Below the pieces are notes generated by a model. That model was not told where the DNA came from. It saw only the letters and a program-made list of their open reading frames with translations, and ran no database searches. Both the position numbers and the translations under genes were made by a program. Below, piece after piece: positions 1 through 5,968 of a stretch of DNA of 19,670 bases (the stretch's first letter is position 1; each line of letters starts with the position of its first letter). The stretch covers positions 1-19,670 of the forward strand of contig JAFTKI010000106.1 in NCBI GenBank assembly GCA_017453335.1, in the 5' to 3' direction. Source of the DNA: Clostridia bacterium. GTDB lineage: Bacteria > Bacillota_A > Clostridia > Oscillospirales > CAG-272.

Positions 1-111
1 TATCGGAATGTCCACGGTGAAGCGCAGGTCAAGGTGTACGTCAATACGCTCAATCTCTCCAATGCGGAAAAAGAAGCACTTCTGAAATGCAGCGGTTACA
101 ATGCTGCATAA
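1..111 (+). CDS. C-terminal end of an unidentified protein (5' end outside the window)
   Basis: Frame 1 is open from the first base to a TAA at 109-111 and gives 36 residues ending in SGYNAA. The visible part is hydrophilic and probably helical, with a segment reading VNTLNLSNAEKEALL. That pattern (LNL-S/T-x-x-EK/QK-x-AL followed by GY) resembles helical tails I associate with phage structural or prophage-linked proteins, but 36 residues are too few to assign a family, so I give no function. The gene is followed at once by the first GC-rich hairpin, which lacks a T tract on this strand and so would be a poor terminator for it. Confidence 0.6.
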   Translation, partial: YRNVHGEAQVKVYVNTLNLSNAEKEALLKCSGYNAA

Positions 112-112
112 A

Positions 113-141
113 GAAAACCCCGACGGGCACGCCCGTCGGGG
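113..141 (-). terminator. Intrinsic terminator of the 79-residue membrane protein gene (copy 1 of 2)
   Basis: Two perfect 11-bp GC-rich arms (CCCCGACGGGC and its complement) are separated by AC, at 118-141. Read on the minus strand the stem is followed by TTTTCTTT, a normal U tract; on the plus strand it is followed by TTGAATC. It therefore works mainly leftward, 5 bases after the stop of the 147-386 gene. The same 29 bases recur exactly at 449-477. Confidence 0.85.
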
Positions 142-146
142 TTGAA

Positions 147-386
147 TCAATCATCGTCAGGTCCGATTCGGATGATGAAGATAGCAAATATGATGCATAA
201 AATCGGGAGAACTAATAGAGGGTATACCTTGGTTTCGATTGTCATCCATGTAAAGAAGGCAGCCATCACGAGACACAGCACGACTCTCCCGATCATTACG
301 ACATAGGGACGGAGCCTTTCGCTGAAGAATAGTATTATGAACGTAAAAATCGCTATAGGGAGCAATATCGCAATCCAAGTCAGCAT
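147..386 (-). CDS. Small three-helix membrane protein, function unknown
   Basis: The product has 79 residues and I do not recognise its family. Three hydrophobic segments are visible at about residues 3-21, 28-48 and 53-73. A short basic loop (SERLRPY) follows the first helix and an acidic tail, GPDDD, ends the protein. The start is secure: AGGAGG lies 6 bases upstream of the ATG at 386, and a consensus promoter (416-445) stands about 30 bases further up. It is a single-gene unit with its own promoter and terminator, so it is expressed on its own and not as part of the upstream Xre operon. A role in stress response, toxin-like membrane action or regulation of a membrane partner is possible but not shown by the sequence. 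Confidence 0.75.
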   Translation of the reverse strand: MLTWIAILLPIAIFTFIILFFSERLRPYVVMIGRVVLCLVMAAFFTWMTIETKVYPLLVLPILCIIFAIFIIRIGPDDD

Positions 387-415
387 GATAACCTCCTAAT
401 GAACAAGGTGTTCTT

Positions 416-445
416 ATTATAGCATATCGGTTGGTCTTTTGTCAA
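416..445 (-). promoter_or_regulatory. Consensus sigma-70/SigA promoter of the 79-residue membrane protein gene
   Basis: On the minus strand TTGACA (440-445) and TATAAT (416-421) are separated by 18 bases, with TGC before the -10 (an extended -10). This is a full-consensus promoter directed at the gene starting at 386. It begins just past the upstream operon's terminator (449-477). Confidence 0.85.
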
Positions 446-448
446 TAG

Positions 449-477
449 GAAAACCCCGACGGGCACGCCCGTCGGGG
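449..477 (-). terminator. Intrinsic terminator of the Xre/DUF6514-like operon (copy 2 of 2)
   Basis: This is an exact copy of the 29 bases at 113-141, in the same orientation, with the U tract (TTTTCC) on the minus strand. It lies about 85 bases after the stop of the 561-803 gene. The 478-560 stretch in between is AT-rich and has no gene I can support. Confidence 0.8.
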
Positions 478-560
478 AAAGCATTTATTTGAATGTGCTT
501 GGGGTACTTCCTTTCATTTAATTTATAAGTAAGTCCTTTTTGCTTTTTTGAGATGCTGTA

Positions 561-803
561 TTAAGTCGCGAGGAAATCGTCGATTACCTCGCGCAGGTGC
601 GTGGGGGAGAGCTCCAGAAGGTTGCACCACTGCACCAACCGATCCAAGGGGAGACGGTCAGTGCTAACGTCGTAAACGGATGCAATGATGGTGTTGGTTC
701 CGTTCGTTTCCGCATCGGCGTAGACGGCGATTCCGTAAGAGATTCGCACGTTACTCCCGATACGGTGAAATTCTTCCGTTACTCCATAGGTCAGGCTGCT
801 CAT
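561..803 (-). CDS. DUF6514-like small protein
   Basis: The product has 80 residues. The layout matches what I know of the DUF6514 family from Clostridia: a central ISYGI strand (residues 22-26), then VYDVSTDR (43-50) and a C-terminal helix with LSPTHLREVIDDFL (65-78). The function of that family is unknown to me. The start is well supported, with GGAGGG 9 bases before the ATG at 803. The gene overlaps the preceding Xre gene by four bases (ATGA, 800-803), so the two are translationally coupled and probably act together. No signal peptide or membrane segment is present, so the protein should be cytoplasmic. The family name comes from pattern memory and not from a search. Confidence 0.7.
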   Translation of the reverse strand: MSSLTYGVTEEFHRIGSNVRISYGIAVYADAETNGTNTIIASVYDVSTDRLPLDRLVQWCNLLELSPTHLREVIDDFLAT

Positions 804-1078
804 ACAATCAGTCCCTCCGTTTCATAAAGATTATATAGCTTTTTGAATTTATCATTCAGTTCCTCCAGAACAGCCACAGGATCGGGCTGATCCATCAGGA
901 GTAAAAGGGCAGTCAGGGTTCCGCACATGCATACGCCGCTTTCAATATCGATGTAGGAGCGCGGGTTCATAGAGAGCCTTTCTGCCATTTGTTCTTGTGT
1001 CAGATCAAGACGTGCGCGCGTTCGCAAAGCAATTCCGCGAAAATACGCTTTTACGATGGATTCCAGTTCGTTTCTCAT
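800..1078 (-). CDS. Small Xre-type helix-turn-helix regulator
   Basis: The product has 92 residues when started at the ATG at 1078. A Cro/CI-type helix-turn-helix is visible at residues 26-47, in LTQEQMAERLSMNPRSYIDI (LTQ, then QMAERL, then a recognition helix). A helical C-terminal tail follows, with EELNDKFKKLYNLYE. It probably binds DNA, perhaps autoregulating this operon. An upstream in-frame ATG at 1120 would add 14 residues (MVEFSCLCLGKCTE) unlike the family and has no better binding site, so I prefer 1078, although GGGG there sits about 12 bases upstream and is weak. A possible -10, TAGAAT, lies at 1111-1116 on this strand with a poor -35. The gene overlaps the DUF6514-like gene by ATGA. 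The 1121-1421 stretch upstream holds three stem-loops and no gene. Confidence 0.75.
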   Translation of the reverse strand: MRNELESIVKAYFRGIALRTRARLDLTQEQMAERLSMNPRSYIDIESGVCMCGTLTALLLLMDQPDPVAVLEELNDKFKKLYNLYETEGLIV

Positions 1079-1157
1079 TTCAGTACATTTCCCCAAGCAC
1101 AAACAGGAAAATTCTACCATCCCGATTTCTGCAAAACAGGGTGTACACCTCTGCCAT

Positions 1158-1192
1158 TGACGAAAGCCGATGAAAAAGATCGGCTTTTGTCA
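1158..1192. other. Stem-loop upstream of the Xre operon
   Basis: Arms of 14 bp (one G-U) around AAAGCCGAT/ATCGGCTTT enclose a 7-base loop, GAAAAAG. On the plus strand the right arm ends in CTTTTGTC. No plus-strand gene precedes it; on the minus strand it lies about 80 bases before the Xre start. It could be an old terminator or a leader structure. The same AAAGCCGAT core forms the terminator at 19438-19471. Confidence 0.5.
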
Positions 1193-1290
1193 TAGAAATC
1201 GGAATGCGATCAACGAACCGGAGGGGCTCGTCTTGAAAAGTTGCGTTTACAAAGATCAGAGTTTGGATGATGTTCTCGGAAAACAACAAA

Positions 1291-1340
1291 TCCGAACCCA
1301 CCGCGCTTGAATATCAAGCGGGTGTGTTCGGATAGTTTTT
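1291..1340. terminator. Long stem-loop with T tracts on both sides
   Basis: TCCGAA...TTCGGA closes a roughly 19-bp imperfect stem (1291-1332) through CCCACC/GGTGTG and CGCTTGA/TCAAGCG, with loop ATA. It is followed by GTTTTTGTTTT on the plus strand; on the minus strand TTCGGA runs into TTTGTTGTTTTCC. It stands between the GH29 gene and the Xre operon, so a backup minus-strand terminator is the likeliest role. Confidence 0.55.
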
Positions 1341-1352
1341 GTTTTGGGTCAC

Positions 1353-1395
1353 CAAAGAAAAGCAGGGATCGCGAAGCGATCCCTGCTTTTCTTTG
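1353..1395 (-). terminator. Intrinsic terminator of the fucosidase gene
   Basis: A perfect 20-bp stem with a three-base loop (GAA) has AAAGAAAAGC at the outer end of its left arm, so the stem itself ends in a U-rich stretch on either strand. It starts 26 bases after the fucosidase stop at 1422. Confidence 0.8.
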
Positions 1396-1421
1396 TCGTC
1401 CGATTTATAGTCGGGCTCGAT

Positions 1422-2774
1422 TTATTTCTTCAAAAAGATTTCAATTACCGGCACGAGCTGGTCGGGCTGAACGGCGGGGAGGATAAATTTGACCTGCATT
1501 TCGCTCTTTCCGTTTTTGCCGACCTGGCTACCCGCGTAACTGCCGGCCGCGACGGGACGGGTACTTATCGACTGGTACTTGATCTCGCTGGCATCGTGCA
1601 AGAACTGCGCGTATTCGATCTTATCCAACAGGTTGTCCATCACGAGCGCACCGTAGGGATAGCTGAACAAATGGATGTAAAGACGTGAGCCGTCCTCGCT
1701 CTGCGTCAGCCAAGTGCCTGCGGGAGCGGTAAATTCAGGCTCTGCCATGGTACATCCGTAGATCGAGCGGGAATTGTAGCGCATCCACTTGCCGTATGCC
1801 TCCAAAGCTTTGCAGGCACGCTCATCAAAATATCCGCGCGCACAGGGACCTACGTTCATCAACAGGTTTCCGCCGCAAGAAACGGTTTTGATCAGCATTT
1901 CGATCAGCATCTTGGGGGATTTCCATGTCATCTCATCGCGGTAATAGCCCCAAGAGCCCGAAAAGGTCTGGCACGCCTCCCACGTTCTGTATTCGCCGTT
2001 GTCGTATTGCGGCCATTCGTTGAGCTGTCTTTGCTCAGGGGTCACAGTATCCTGCTCGATGCCGAGACGGTCGTTGATGACGATGTGCGGCTGAAGCGAG
2101 CGCACCATCTTGATGATCTCGGCAGAACCCCATTCCTCGGGCCCCTTGCCCTTGCCGCCGTCGAGGAAGGAGTATTTTCCGTTATACCAATCGTTCTTGA
2201 AGGAGAAGTCGAACCAAAGCACGTCGATCTTGCCGTAATTGGTCATCAGCTCACGTACCTGATTGTAAATAAACTCACGATAAATGCTCATGTCGCGCGT
2301 TTTGTTCATTTCAAGTGCCTGAGGATGGTTGCGCAGCGGATGACACTGATCAATGGTGTAGTGCGGGTGATACCAATCGAGCAAGGAATAATAGAATCCA
2401 ACCTTTAGTCCCTCCGCGCGGAAAGCGTCTACGTATTCGCGCACCAGATCGCGTCCGAAGGGGGTGTTCGTGATCTTATAATCGGTGTACTGCGAATCAA
2501 ACAGGGAAAAGCCCTCGTGGTGACGCGTGGTCAACACGGCGTATTTCATGCCTGCTTCCTTTGCGCGGCGTGCCCAATCGCGCGCGTCAAAGAGGTCGGG
2601 ATCAAAGCGGTCGAAGTATTTTTGATATTCCTCGTTCGTGATATCCTCCCGCTCACGGATCCACTCGTGGCGGGCAAGCATGGAATAAAGACCGAAGTGG
2701 ATGAACATACCGAAGCGGTCGTGCACCAGCCATTCGGTGTCCCCGGGGGTCTTGCGGCGAATGTAAGATGACAT
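1422..2774 (-). CDS. Alpha-L-fucosidase, glycoside hydrolase family 29 (cytoplasmic)
   Basis: The product has 450 residues. GH29 enzymes remove alpha-L-fucose with retention of configuration. Family landmarks are clear: GMFIHFGLYS at residues 22-31, LTTRHHEGF at 81-89 (paired histidines), GFYYSLLDWYHPHY at 126-139, IDVLWFDF at 183-190 whose D189 is the expected nucleophile, and GGNLLMNVGP at 301-310. The acid/base residue is variable in this family and I do not assign it. No signal peptide is present, so it should act on imported fucosylated oligosaccharides. The start at 2774 has AGGAGG 9 bases upstream; a longer reading to 2825 only adds a basic, unlikely leader. It is divergent from the AraC gene at 2922, which probably controls it. 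The natural substrate and linkage cannot be read from sequence. Confidence 0.93.
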   Translation of the reverse strand: MSSYIRRKTPGDTEWLVHDRFGMFIHFGLYSMLARHEWIREREDITNEEYQKYFDRFDPDLFDARDWARRAKEAGMKYAVLTTRHHEGFSLFDSQYTDYKITNTPFGRDLVREYVDAFRAEGLKVGFYYSLLDWYHPHYTIDQCHPLRNHPQALEMNKTRDMSIYREFIYNQVRELMTNYGKIDVLWFDFSFKNDWYNGKYSFLDGGKGKGPEEWGSAEIIKMVRSLQPHIVINDRLGIEQDTVTPEQRQLNEWPQYDNGEYRTWEACQTFSGSWGYYRDEMTWKSPKMLIEMLIKTVSCGGNLLMNVGPCARGYFDERACKALEAYGKWMRYNSRSIYGCTMAEPEFTAPAGTWLTQSEDGSRLYIHLFSYPYGALVMDNLLDKIEYAQFLHDASEIKYQSISTRPVAAGSYAGSQVGKNGKSEMQVKFILPAVQPDQLVPVIEIFLKK

Positions 2775-2791
2775 AAATTGAAGCCTCCTTA

Positions 2792-2820
2792 TTGACTTTT
2801 TGTGTTTTTTGTGGTACACT
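2792..2820 (+). promoter_or_regulatory. Probable promoter of the AraC-type regulator gene
   Basis: TTGACT (2792-2797), a 17-base spacer and TACACT (2815-2820) form a plausible SigA promoter on the plus strand. It would give an untranslated leader of about 95 bases before the ATG at 2922. It overlaps the fucosidase leader on the other strand. Confidence 0.5.
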
Positions 2821-2845
2821 TGCACTAAAGATGTGCTTTTCTTTT

Positions 2846-2874
2846 ATCATAGCATATTTTTTGCGATATTTACA
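2846..2874 (-). promoter_or_regulatory. Probable regulated promoter of the fucosidase gene
   Basis: On the minus strand TGCTATGAT (2846-2854) is a good extended -10, but the hexamer 17 bases upstream, TGTAAA (2869-2874), is a poor -35. A weak -35 fits a promoter that needs an activator. The -35 overlaps one copy of the TTTACATG repeat. Confidence 0.5.
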
Positions 2875-2890
2875 TGTGTTTTTTTACATG
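2869..2890. promoter_or_regulatory. Tandem TTTACATG repeat, candidate AraC-family operator
   Basis: TTTACATG occurs at 2869-2876 and 2883-2890, a 14-base period; each copy contains the palindrome ACATGT. The pair abuts the weak -35 of the fucosidase promoter in the divergent intergenic region. That position suits an activator site for the neighbouring AraC protein. This is inference from position and repetition only. Confidence 0.35.
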
Positions 2891-2921
2891 TTTTATGGAC
2901 TTTTCGGAAGGGGAGGATTGT

Positions 2922-3734
2922 ATGGAGATCAAGCGGCAAGCCGTGTTCGATCGCACGATGAACGGAAATGAGCTTTCCATTTCTCACAGCGGATTTGTGA
3001 AAACCGATGAGACCTGGCATCAAGAGCCGCTGTACGCGCCCTATTCGCGCCTGTATTACGTTCTGGACGGGGCGGGTGTGCTGGTTGCCGAGCACGAGGA
3101 AATGCTCTTGGAGCCCGGATACGTGTATTTGGCACCGTGTGGCTTGAAGTACGGCTTTTACGGAAAGGATTCCGTCACGAAGCTTTTCTTCCACGTACAA
3201 CTTTTGAATTATCCCGATGGCGACGACGTGTTTGCAAGCTGTAATCATTTCATTCGTCTTGAGCGTGGCGTGGAATATATGGAAGAATTGAAGCGTGCGT
3301 ACCTTGGCGGCGACTTCTTTTCCCATCTGGCGCTCAAGGGGGAGCTTTACCGCACCTTGAGTGACGCCTTGACACAAGCCAAGGAGGGGAAGCCCCGTAT
3401 GCAGATCGGCTCTCCCTTGGTGGTCAGCACGCTGACTTATATTCGCGGGCATCTGCAAGCAGGCTTGACCGTACGCGAGATCGCGGACGCGTTGTTTTGC
3501 TCACAAAGCAAGCTCTCGGCTCTTTTTCACACAGAGGTGGGGCAATCGATCGCGCGCTATATCGACGACCTGCTCATGTCCGAGGCACAGACCATGCTGC
3601 TCTATAGCGACAAGACCGTCGGGGAGATCAGTGAAGCGCTTGGCTTTTGCGATCAATTCTATTTTTCTCGTCGCTTCACCAAGCGGTTCTCGATAGCCCC
3701 CTCACAATTTCGAAAAAGTCTTGCAAAAGAATAA
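2922..3734 (+). CDS. AraC-family transcriptional regulator (fucosidase neighbour)
   Basis: The product has 270 residues. The N-terminal half is a cupin-like sensor domain (about 35-95, with YYVLDGAGVLVAEHEEMLLEPG at its core) and the C-terminal 100 residues form the two AraC helix-turn-helix units: LTVREIADALFCSQSKLSALF at 182-202 and KTVGEISEALGFCDQFYFSRRF at 231-252. The start at 2922 follows GGGGAGG at a normal distance; an upstream reading to 2874 adds 16 atypical residues. It is divergent from the GH29 gene with a 147-base gap, the usual layout of a local sugar-responsive activator and its target. The ligand is probably fucose or a fucoside (inferred). It converges on the PEP carboxykinase gene and shares its terminator. 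Confidence 0.9.
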   Translation: MEIKRQAVFDRTMNGNELSISHSGFVKTDETWHQEPLYAPYSRLYYVLDGAGVLVAEHEEMLLEPGYVYLAPCGLKYGFYGKDSVTKLFFHVQLLNYPDGDDVFASCNHFIRLERGVEYMEELKRAYLGGDFFSHLALKGELYRTLSDALTQAKEGKPRMQIGSPLVVSTLTYIRGHLQAGLTVREIADALFCSQSKLSALFHTEVGQSIARYIDDLLMSEAQTMLLYSDKTVGEISEALGFCDQFYFSRRFTKRFSIAPSQFRKSLAKE

Positions 3735-3774
3735 AAAGGGGAGAGAGGAGCACGAATGCTCCTCTCTCCTTTTT
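3735..3774. terminator. Bidirectional terminator between the converging AraC and PEP carboxykinase genes
   Basis: A perfect 13-bp stem (GGAGAGAGGAGCA, 3740-3752, with 3757-3769) and a CGAA loop is flanked by TTTTT on the plus side and, read on the other strand, by CCTTTTT. It lies directly after the AraC stop and 9 bases from the PEP carboxykinase stop, so it can serve both. Confidence 0.9.
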
Positions 3775-3782
3775 GAGAAGAA

Positions 3783-5567
3783 TTATTTCTTCAGATTTGC
3801 CTCAAGCTTTGCAAGCTCGTCGTAGAGCTCGGCGGGAACACGGTCGCCAACCTGCTTGTAGAATGTCTTGATGTTTTCCACGTCCTCAAGCCAGCTCTCT
3901 TTATCAATGGTGAGCAGCTCGCGGATGGTGTCGATGGTAACGTCGTCCAATCCTTCGATGTTGATGTCCTCAGCCTTCGGAACGAATCCGATGGGCGTTT
4001 CCACGGCGTCAACCTTACCTGCGCATCTGTCAAGGATCCAAAGCAGAACTCTCATGTTGTCACCGAATCCGGGCCAGATGAAGTGTCCCTCAGCATCGGT
4101 GCGGAACCAGTTTACGTGGAAGATCTTGGGGGGGTTGGGGATCTTTTTGCCCATAGCAAGCCAGTGAGCGAAGTAATCGCCCATATCGTAGCCTACGAAA
4201 GGACGCATTGCCATCGGATCGCGACGAACCACACCGACAGCGCCTGCTGCAGCCGCGGTGGTTTCGGAAGCCATGATGGAGCCGACGAAGGTACCGTTCT
4301 GCCAGTTACGGGATTCGTAAACCAGAGGAGCGGTCTTTGCGCGACGACCGCCGAAGATGATCGCGGTCAGCGGAACACCCTTGAGGGAGTTGAACTCGGA
4401 GGAGATGCAGGGGCAGTTGGTTGCCATTGCGGTAAAGCGGGAGTTGGGGTGCGCACCCGAGGTGTTGACCTTATCCGCCTTGTCATACTTGGTATAATCC
4501 CACTTTTCGCCCTTCCAGTTGAGCGCGTTCTTGGGAGGATTGTTGTCAAGACCTTCCCACCAAACCGTATTGTCGTCCAGATTGTGACAGACGTTGGTGA
4601 AGATGCAGTTCTTCTTGGTGGTCATCAGTGCGTTGTAGTTGGAGTGCTCGTTGGTACCGGGAGCCACGCCGAAGAAGCCGTTCTCGGGGTTGACCGCGTA
4701 AAGTCTGCCATCCTCGCCGACACGGATCCAAGCGATGTCGTCACCGACCGTCCAAACCTTGTAGCCTGCCTTCTTATAGATTTCGGGCGGGATGAGCATT
4801 GCCAGGTTGGTCTTACCGCAAGCAGAGGGGAATGCCGCGGAGATATACTTGATCTCTCCGTCGGGGCTCTCCAGACCGAGGATGAGCATGTGCTCAGCCA
4901 TCCAGCCCTCCTTGCGACCCAGATAGGACGCGATACGAAGCGCGAAGCACTTCTTACCCAAAAGCACGTTTCCGCCGTAACCGGAGTTGACAGACCAGAT
5001 GGTGTTGTCCTCGGGGAAGTGGCAGATGTAGCGCTTCTCCTCGTCGCAATCCGCAACGGCGTGCAGACCCTTGATGAATTCGGGGGAATCTCCCAAAGCG
5101 TCGATCACGTTCTTTCCAACGCGGGTCATGATGATCATGTTGAGCACGACGTAGATCGAGTCGGTCAGCTCAATGCCGATCTTTGCAAAATCAGAGCCGA
5201 CAACACCCATGGAGTAGGGGATGACGTACATGGTCTTGCCATTGTAGGAATTCTTGTACAGCTTGGAAAGGGTCTCGTAGCACTCCTTGGGATCCATCCA
5301 GTTGTTGATGTTACCTGCATCCTCCTTCTTGCTGGTGCAGATGAAGGTTCTGTTCTCTACGCGAGCGACGTCATTGATTGCCGTGCGGTGCAGATAGCAG
5401 TTGGGGTAGAGCTCCGCGTTCAGCGGCTCCAATTCACCCGTTCTGCAAGCCTCGGCACGCAGTGCCTCGGTCTGCTCCTCGCTACCGTCGATCCAGACGA
5501 TCTCCTTCGGACCCACCATGTCAGCCATGGATTTGATCCAGTCCAGAACATACTTGTTGTTGGTCAT
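3783..5567 (-). CDS. pckG: Phosphoenolpyruvate carboxykinase (GTP)
   Basis: The product has 594 residues, the usual length of the GTP-dependent family. It interconverts oxaloacetate plus GTP with PEP, GDP and CO2 in the cytoplasm, linking the C4-acid branch with glycolysis; in anaerobes it often runs toward oxaloacetate. Diagnostic motifs are AAFPSACGKTN at residues 244-254 (P loop with the reactive cysteine C250), VGDDIAW at 274-280 (metal-binding aspartates), the substrate-binding R-loop region near KNSYNGKTMYVIPYSMG at 105-121 and the mobile lid near FVGSIMASETTAAA at 427-440. The ATP-type enzyme lacks the ACGKT form. GGAG 7 bases or so before the ATG sets the start. It is monocistronic, with its own promoter (5645-5673) and a shared terminator (3735-3774). 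Its neighbours are functionally unrelated. Confidence 0.97.
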   Translation of the reverse strand: MTNNKYVLDWIKSMADMVGPKEIVWIDGSEEQTEALRAEACRTGELEPLNAELYPNCYLHRTAINDVARVENRTFICTSKKEDAGNINNWMDPKECYETLSKLYKNSYNGKTMYVIPYSMGVVGSDFAKIGIELTDSIYVVLNMIIMTRVGKNVIDALGDSPEFIKGLHAVADCDEEKRYICHFPEDNTIWSVNSGYGGNVLLGKKCFALRIASYLGRKEGWMAEHMLILGLESPDGEIKYISAAFPSACGKTNLAMLIPPEIYKKAGYKVWTVGDDIAWIRVGEDGRLYAVNPENGFFGVAPGTNEHSNYNALMTTKKNCIFTNVCHNLDDNTVWWEGLDNNPPKNALNWKGEKWDYTKYDKADKVNTSGAHPNSRFTAMATNCPCISSEFNSLKGVPLTAIIFGGRRAKTAPLVYESRNWQNGTFVGSIMASETTAAAAGAVGVVRRDPMAMRPFVGYDMGDYFAHWLAMGKKIPNPPKIFHVNWFRTDAEGHFIWPGFGDNMRVLLWILDRCAGKVDAVETPIGFVPKAEDINIEGLDDVTIDTIRELLTIDKESWLEDVENIKTFYKQVGDRVPAELYDELAKLEANLKK

Positions 5568-5644
5568 AGTTTTGCTCCTTTTTATTATGATATTTGATTA
5601 TACGATCATGAGAGGGGATCAAGCCACCTTGTCACCCAGTATAT

Positions 5645-5673
5645 ATTTTACACGCTTTTTCGGCATATTTCAA
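5645..5673 (-). promoter_or_regulatory. Probable PEP carboxykinase promoter
   Basis: On the minus strand TTGAAA (5668-5673), a 17-base spacer and TAAAAT (5645-5650) make a good SigA promoter, with a leader of about 70 bases to the ATG at 5567. A second TATAAT-like -10 lies nearer the gene but has no good -35. Confidence 0.6.
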
Positions 5674-5736
5674 GAGGGTGTCGAAAAGGTTACGATTTGT
5701 TCATAAATTTGATCCCGAAATGCCGAAAAAACGACC

Positions 5737-5765
5737 TTGACGAAGTCGGAAAGCTATAGTATAAT
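5737..5765 (+). promoter_or_regulatory. Strong plus-strand promoter in the pckG-rsmE gap
   Basis: TTGACG (5737-5742), 17 bases and TATAAT (5760-5765) form a near-consensus promoter. Transcription would begin near 5772, some 197 bases before rsmE, and would cross the mini-ORF at 5799-5846. It is the best candidate promoter for rsmE. The 5568-5968 gap otherwise holds only the pckG promoter and the mini-ORF. Confidence 0.7.
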
Positions 5766-5798
5766 AAATGTAATAAACCGACTCGAACGGAGAAGCGT

Positions 5799-5846
5799 AT
5801 GGCAAAGAAAAAAAGCTTTCTTGTTGGCGTTGGATTATGGCTTTGA
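5799..5846 (+). other. Mini-ORF of 15 codons with a ribosome binding site and a seven-A run
   Basis: GGAGAAGCGT precedes an ATG that opens MAKKKSFLVGVGLWL and stops at TGA. Codons 3-6 lie in a run of seven A (5808-5814). With one A fewer the frame would read 37 codons (MAKKKAFLLALDYG and on), and with one more it would read about 24, including a hydrophobic WIMALISCVF. It could be a leader peptide, a small protein, or the start of a gene broken by a homopolymer indel. I do not recognise any of the three readings. Confidence 0.25.
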
Positions 5847-5968
5847 TATCGTGTGTTTTCCGTTTGGCATGATCAACGGATGCGAAAGCGTTACGATGAA
5901 CCGCCCCGGATGAGACGACCGATTTCAAATCTATCATTTTATTATTATGTCGATTGAGCGAGGAGTAT

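Noticed and set aside
1080..1301. Minus-strand frame of 73 codons overlapping the Xre start
   Set aside because: It begins inside the 1291-1332 terminator stem, spans the 1158-1192 hairpin and has no binding site.
4083..5597. Open frame of 504 codons on the plus strand opposite PEP carboxykinase
   Set aside because: It lies wholly antisense to a gene with unmistakable family motifs, has no ribosome binding site at its start and reads as low-complexity V/G/D-rich sequence. It arises from the codon bias of pckG.
5701..5937. Minus-strand frame of 78 codons between pckG and rsmE
   Set aside because: It has no binding site, contains the reverse complement of the strong plus-strand promoter and mini-ORF, and shows no recognisable domain.
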